Positions 60,538 through 64,000 of a stretch of DNA of 64,000 nt are shown here, piece after piece (within the stretch, counting starts at the first letter, position 1; each line of letters starts with the position of its first letter). The notes beneath the pieces are model-generated. The model worked only from the letters and a program-made list of their open reading frames with translations, had not been told where the DNA came from and did no database searches. The DNA comes from Metallyticus violacea (Eukaryota; Arthropoda; Insecta; Mantodea; Metallyticidae): the NCBI GenBank assembly GCA_030762175.1, contig CM060833.1, positions 69,568,501 to 69,632,500 of the forward strand. The letters are read 5' to 3'. A program made the position numbers and the translations under genes.

Positions 60538-63364
60538 TTGTATCGTATTTGAGTGCGTGTGTTGTTTTGTTCCAGAACTGACACCAAACGGGAGGAGAAT
60601 ACTGAACGCGGTGCTGCTCAAGATTTACAGGAACTAGATCTTCCTTGGGCTTTGCATTAATAGACTAGATGCTCGCAATATAATATACTGTCTTGTCAGG
60701 CACATGATGTTGGGTGCATGTTTTACAGTTAAGCACAGGTGTTCCTCTCCTATTTTCATTTAGACATAAAATAAGAAACTGGATACACTTTTCTCTACAT
60801 AAATACGGTTATCTATGGTTAAAATTTAGGTAAAGAAATGAATAATTTAACCTTTAACTGTATACAGAATTAAACACCGCCTTGTAATTATGTTGGAAGT
60901 AACGAAAAGATAACAGCCGAGTCTCGCGTATTTCATTGCAAGAGAATATTGTTTTTCTTAGGGGCGCGACATTTTTTTAACTTCTTAACATTCCAGTATG
61001 TTAAGCCTGTGATTTCAGATATTAAATGTGATACAATTTATTTTATTTTTATTGCAAAACAATAGTGATAAACTGTGAGGACTCATTCTGATTTTTTTTT
61101 GTTTTTTGCACTAGAAATGGGAGAAACTGTTGTCTATGAGAAAACGAATCATTACAATTATCGAAGAAAGGCGAGTGATAGACACTACTTTTAAGAATAA
61201 TTAATTCTGGAAATATTTTGTAACGCGTGAAAAATACGAATATATTTTCTATAAACAAAAGAACATTTACAATAATAATACGTCGAATTTCACGTTTAAA
61301 GCCAATTAAACGAACCTCACTTGAGATAAAATAAAAATACGCGTAAAAATGAAAGCTACGTTTATTGGATTTTCTAAATTGTGAAATGAGCATCTGAAAC
61401 TAAATAATCAAAAAATAGAAGACGGTAATCCACAACCTATAATAATACTAAATACTGAAATAGCGAAAATTGGGAATGATTTGGGACGTGGCGGTTCTGG
61501 GAGCTAAAAACATTGAACATCTCTCTACACACCTCCCGTAAAATACAACACTAGCTGCGACTAATTATATTAGTCTTTAGTCAGCAATATAATAATATAA
61601 TCTGTATTCCTTATTGTATACCTAAATTCATTATAGTACAGTACACATATGCATTTTTAGCGATGTATTTAAGTTCTAAGCACTATTCTACAAAAGTATT
61701 GTCTATTACATTATAAGTACTATAGACTTATAACTTACACTTGTTATAGAATTCTGTTCCACAAAGGTTTCTGCTCCATAATTATGAGTGCACAACTGAT
61801 TTTTCATTGTTGCTCCACAGAACTATCAATATTAGTCGTGCACTCGTAACTTGTATAGATTTCTCTACAAGTGTAGGAACACTGGTAACTACAAATACTA
61901 GTGCAAGTTTTAACATCATTTATTACTTTTTGGAATCGTTGATCTAAATATGCGATTTATTAGCGAAAGTAATGATAATGATAATGAGGAAAGCAGGAAT
62001 ATATATAAAGAATAATTCAGAATTTAATTTTAATGAAAATGTTAGGTTAAGCGCAATTAAAATATAACATTTGATTAATATTGACCTTTCGTGTTTCCAG
62101 GTATTTAGATTCTGCATTTTAGTGCTTTTAAGGTTCTTGCTACATGTCATCAAAATAAGTTCTTTCCATTTCTCATTCTCCTTTAAAATAATCTTTTTTG
62201 ACATCCTTCTCCAATTTTTTTGCTTATAATAAAATTTTGATCGTTAAATAATATGAACAAAATTATACAAATGCTCAAATGGTCAAATGAAATTCTGTAA
62301 TTTTTGCAAATTGAAACTGCTACGATTGTTTTCTCAAAGTGAACTATTACGCTTGAATATCGATAAATATTCAATAATAATAAAGCATTTAAATTACCGT
62401 TATTTCTGAGAAAAAATACAAGACCCTTAGCAGAATGGACAATAATTCGTTCTGTACATTAAAAATAGGAATTTATTATTAAGGAGTGAACATAGCTTAA
62501 TTCAGACAGGGCGACATTTAGCAAAAAACTGTTCCTCCATCTTACTCTTATATGAAGTCATTCGTAACTATTTAGTGATACATTACAAGGACACTTGTAA
62601 TGTATTAGACATATTTTTGTGGAATAAGGTTCTACAAACTCCTTCATGAGAGACACTGAACGTCATTGTTTTGTTAATACCGGGGCCTGGGGTCTTAGCT
62701 AATCAAACTGGAAACATTTTAACTGCATTATTTAGAATAAAAACATTGTATTGAATGCAGGATACTTATACGAATTGTGAATAAACACTACTATTAGTAC
62801 TAGTATTCCATTTACCCTGCGCTTTTATCACTCATTATTTAATGAAAAATTCTCTCTAGGTGATATAGGATTTCCATCACCTGACTGGTACCGATAAAAT
62901 CCGTCCGTCTACCCTTTGCACCTTAGAGGCTCTTCAGATTTTACTTAAAGTTCTTCTGCGCATGTTCTACAATTGTTGTCTGTACAGCTTTAGGCACAGT
63001 ACAGTTTAGAATGACTGTGACTTTGAAAGGAGAAATGATGGAAGCACAAAACAAGCACAAAACTTAAACAAAGTATTCTAAGATTTTACCTTAGACAACA
63101 ACAATCAATGCCCTCATCATTTATCCTTTCAAAACTGCACCATATCTTTACCTGTACTATATAATCTGTTTAAATCTGTGACATGATAAAACAGTACGTA
63201 AATTCACACATTCCTGCATGAGTTACTCTATAGAAAACGTCATTTAGGCAATCATTTGATGAGCACAGGTGTAAAAAACAATGAATGTAGATTTTGTTAG
63301 TATTTCAGTTTAATTAGACAAGACGCAACACCATGAGGAGTTAGAATACAGCAATCAAGCATTA

Positions 63365-63365
<1 letters not shown>
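60538..63365. other. No supported gene
   Basis: AT-rich. Unrecognised minus frames of 114 codons (61049-61393) and 86 codons (61944-62204) are Lys/Ile/Phe-rich chance-type frames. Confidence 0.5.
62578..62605. repeat. Perfect 12-bp inverted repeat (hairpin)
   Basis: ATACATTACAAG (62578-62589) and its reverse complement (62594-62605) flank a four-base loop GACA. No adjoining gene or T run suggests a terminator. Confidence 0.9.

Positions 63366-63404
<39 letters not shown>
63366..63404. repeat. (TA)n microsatellite
   Basis: About 39 bp of pure AT dinucleotides. Confidence 0.95.
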
Positions 63405-63644
63405 TTTATTAGGTTCCCTATTTTATTCATCACATATGCTAGCTCAGAAATAGGTTGTTCTATTTTTTATTCTTATAAATCAGTTCAACGAGGAGGTTAA
63501 CATCATTGTTAATTTAAATAAATAAACAAAACTATACTCTCTAAGTTAAATTAAGTAAGTAAAACGTTCTTCGGGAAGCTGACAACATTGCAATAATATA
63601 GGATGAATTTATGAGGGAAGATGAACAAAAGCAAAGACATTTGT

Positions 63645-63900
63645 TGTTTGTTTTATTTACGGACGCTCTTTAACATATCAGATTATCAGCGTGTCATTCA
63701 ATTCAGGGCGTGAAACGACCGATAAATTTTGTTCAGAGGCCTCTTTTTTCAGTTTGAGGTTCTTTTCGTGCCGTAAATGTACGACACGGGACCCACGGCT
63801 TTACTTCCCTTGCGAAGGAAGCCATACTTTGGATTTTTACGCCGGAAAAAAACCCATCGATCCTGGCAAGTATGGTTACCACAAGACCACTAGAACCAAC
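63645..63900 (-). mobile_element. SINE-A copy 7, head partly deleted
   Basis: Minus-strand copy with T-rich tail, GGACGCTC stem arm, TTCAGAGGCCTC, GGGTCCCGTGTCGTACATTT body and CCTTCGCAAGG. The sequence jumps from the seven-base T run (63846-63852) and GATCCTGG straight to CAAGTATGGTTACC, so about 45 bases including box B are gone. It can no longer be transcribed internally. The two 61-81 codon frames over it are chance readings. Confidence 0.9.
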
Positions 63901-64000
63901 CAAGCAGTGACCATGCAAATGAAAGTGTTAAAATAAATAAAGCCAACAAAACTTCAAATAAGAACTATTGCCAAAGAATTTTTGGATAGCTTTGGTCATG
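63901..64000. other. No supported gene
   Basis: Short end of the window with nothing recognisable. Confidence 0.6.

Overview
This window is AT-rich nuclear DNA from a eukaryote, most probably an arthropod and likely an insect with a repeat-rich genome. The evidence is the mix of decayed DDE transposons (mariner, other IS630/Tc1/mariner lineages, pogo, a hAT-like relic), two tRNA-derived SINE families with target-site duplications (TSDs), one LINE C-terminal tail, and long di-, tri- and tetranucleotide arrays. I see no bacterial operons, rRNA, functional tRNA gene, CRISPR array, virus-derived gene or intact host gene. Nearly all long open frames are chance frames or pieces of dead transposons.

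Layout. 1-5 kb: an edge-truncated SINE head, (TA)n and (AAAG)n, then two decayed mariner transposases (1855-2660; 3590-4660). 5.8-6.5 kb: a GC-richer patch with an LTR-like start. 10.6-14.4 kb: two SINE-B copies, one SINE-A copy and a relic transposase (13.07-13.96 kb). 17.4-18.8 kb: a Tc1/mariner-type DDE transposase relic with an internal 204-bp tandem duplication. 23.57-23.84 kb: the best candidate for a real or retroposed protein-coding exon. 24.3-26.5 kb: a SINE-like element, a deletion-derivative transposon, a long ATT/ACT microsatellite and a SINE-B fragment. 28.5-30.7 kb: three tRNA-headed elements. 33.3-34.25 kb: another deletion derivative. 38.1-38.9 kb: a hAT-like relic. 40.3-44.95 kb: a SINE-rich stretch with the LINE tail and a degenerate tandem repeat. 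46.7-48.24 kb: an element with 53-bp terminal inverted repeats. 51.4-55.5 kb: SINE insertions and a decayed DUF7869-like gene. 58.1-60.5 kb: a terminal-repeat relic and a pogo element split by a SINE. 60.5-64 kb: mostly featureless, with a final SINE-A copy.

The parts do not form a pathway; they record successive insertions. The SINEs are the youngest layer, since several keep 10-13 bp TSDs and one sits inside the pogo relic. SINE-A has a tRNA-Gly-like head and a 3' stem-loop. SINE-B has a tRNA-Ser/Leu-like head and an A-rich or (ATTC)n tail. Both families carry an oligo-T run just after the tRNA-like head, where RNA polymerase III would be expected to stop. I consider this the most unusual recurring signal in the window.
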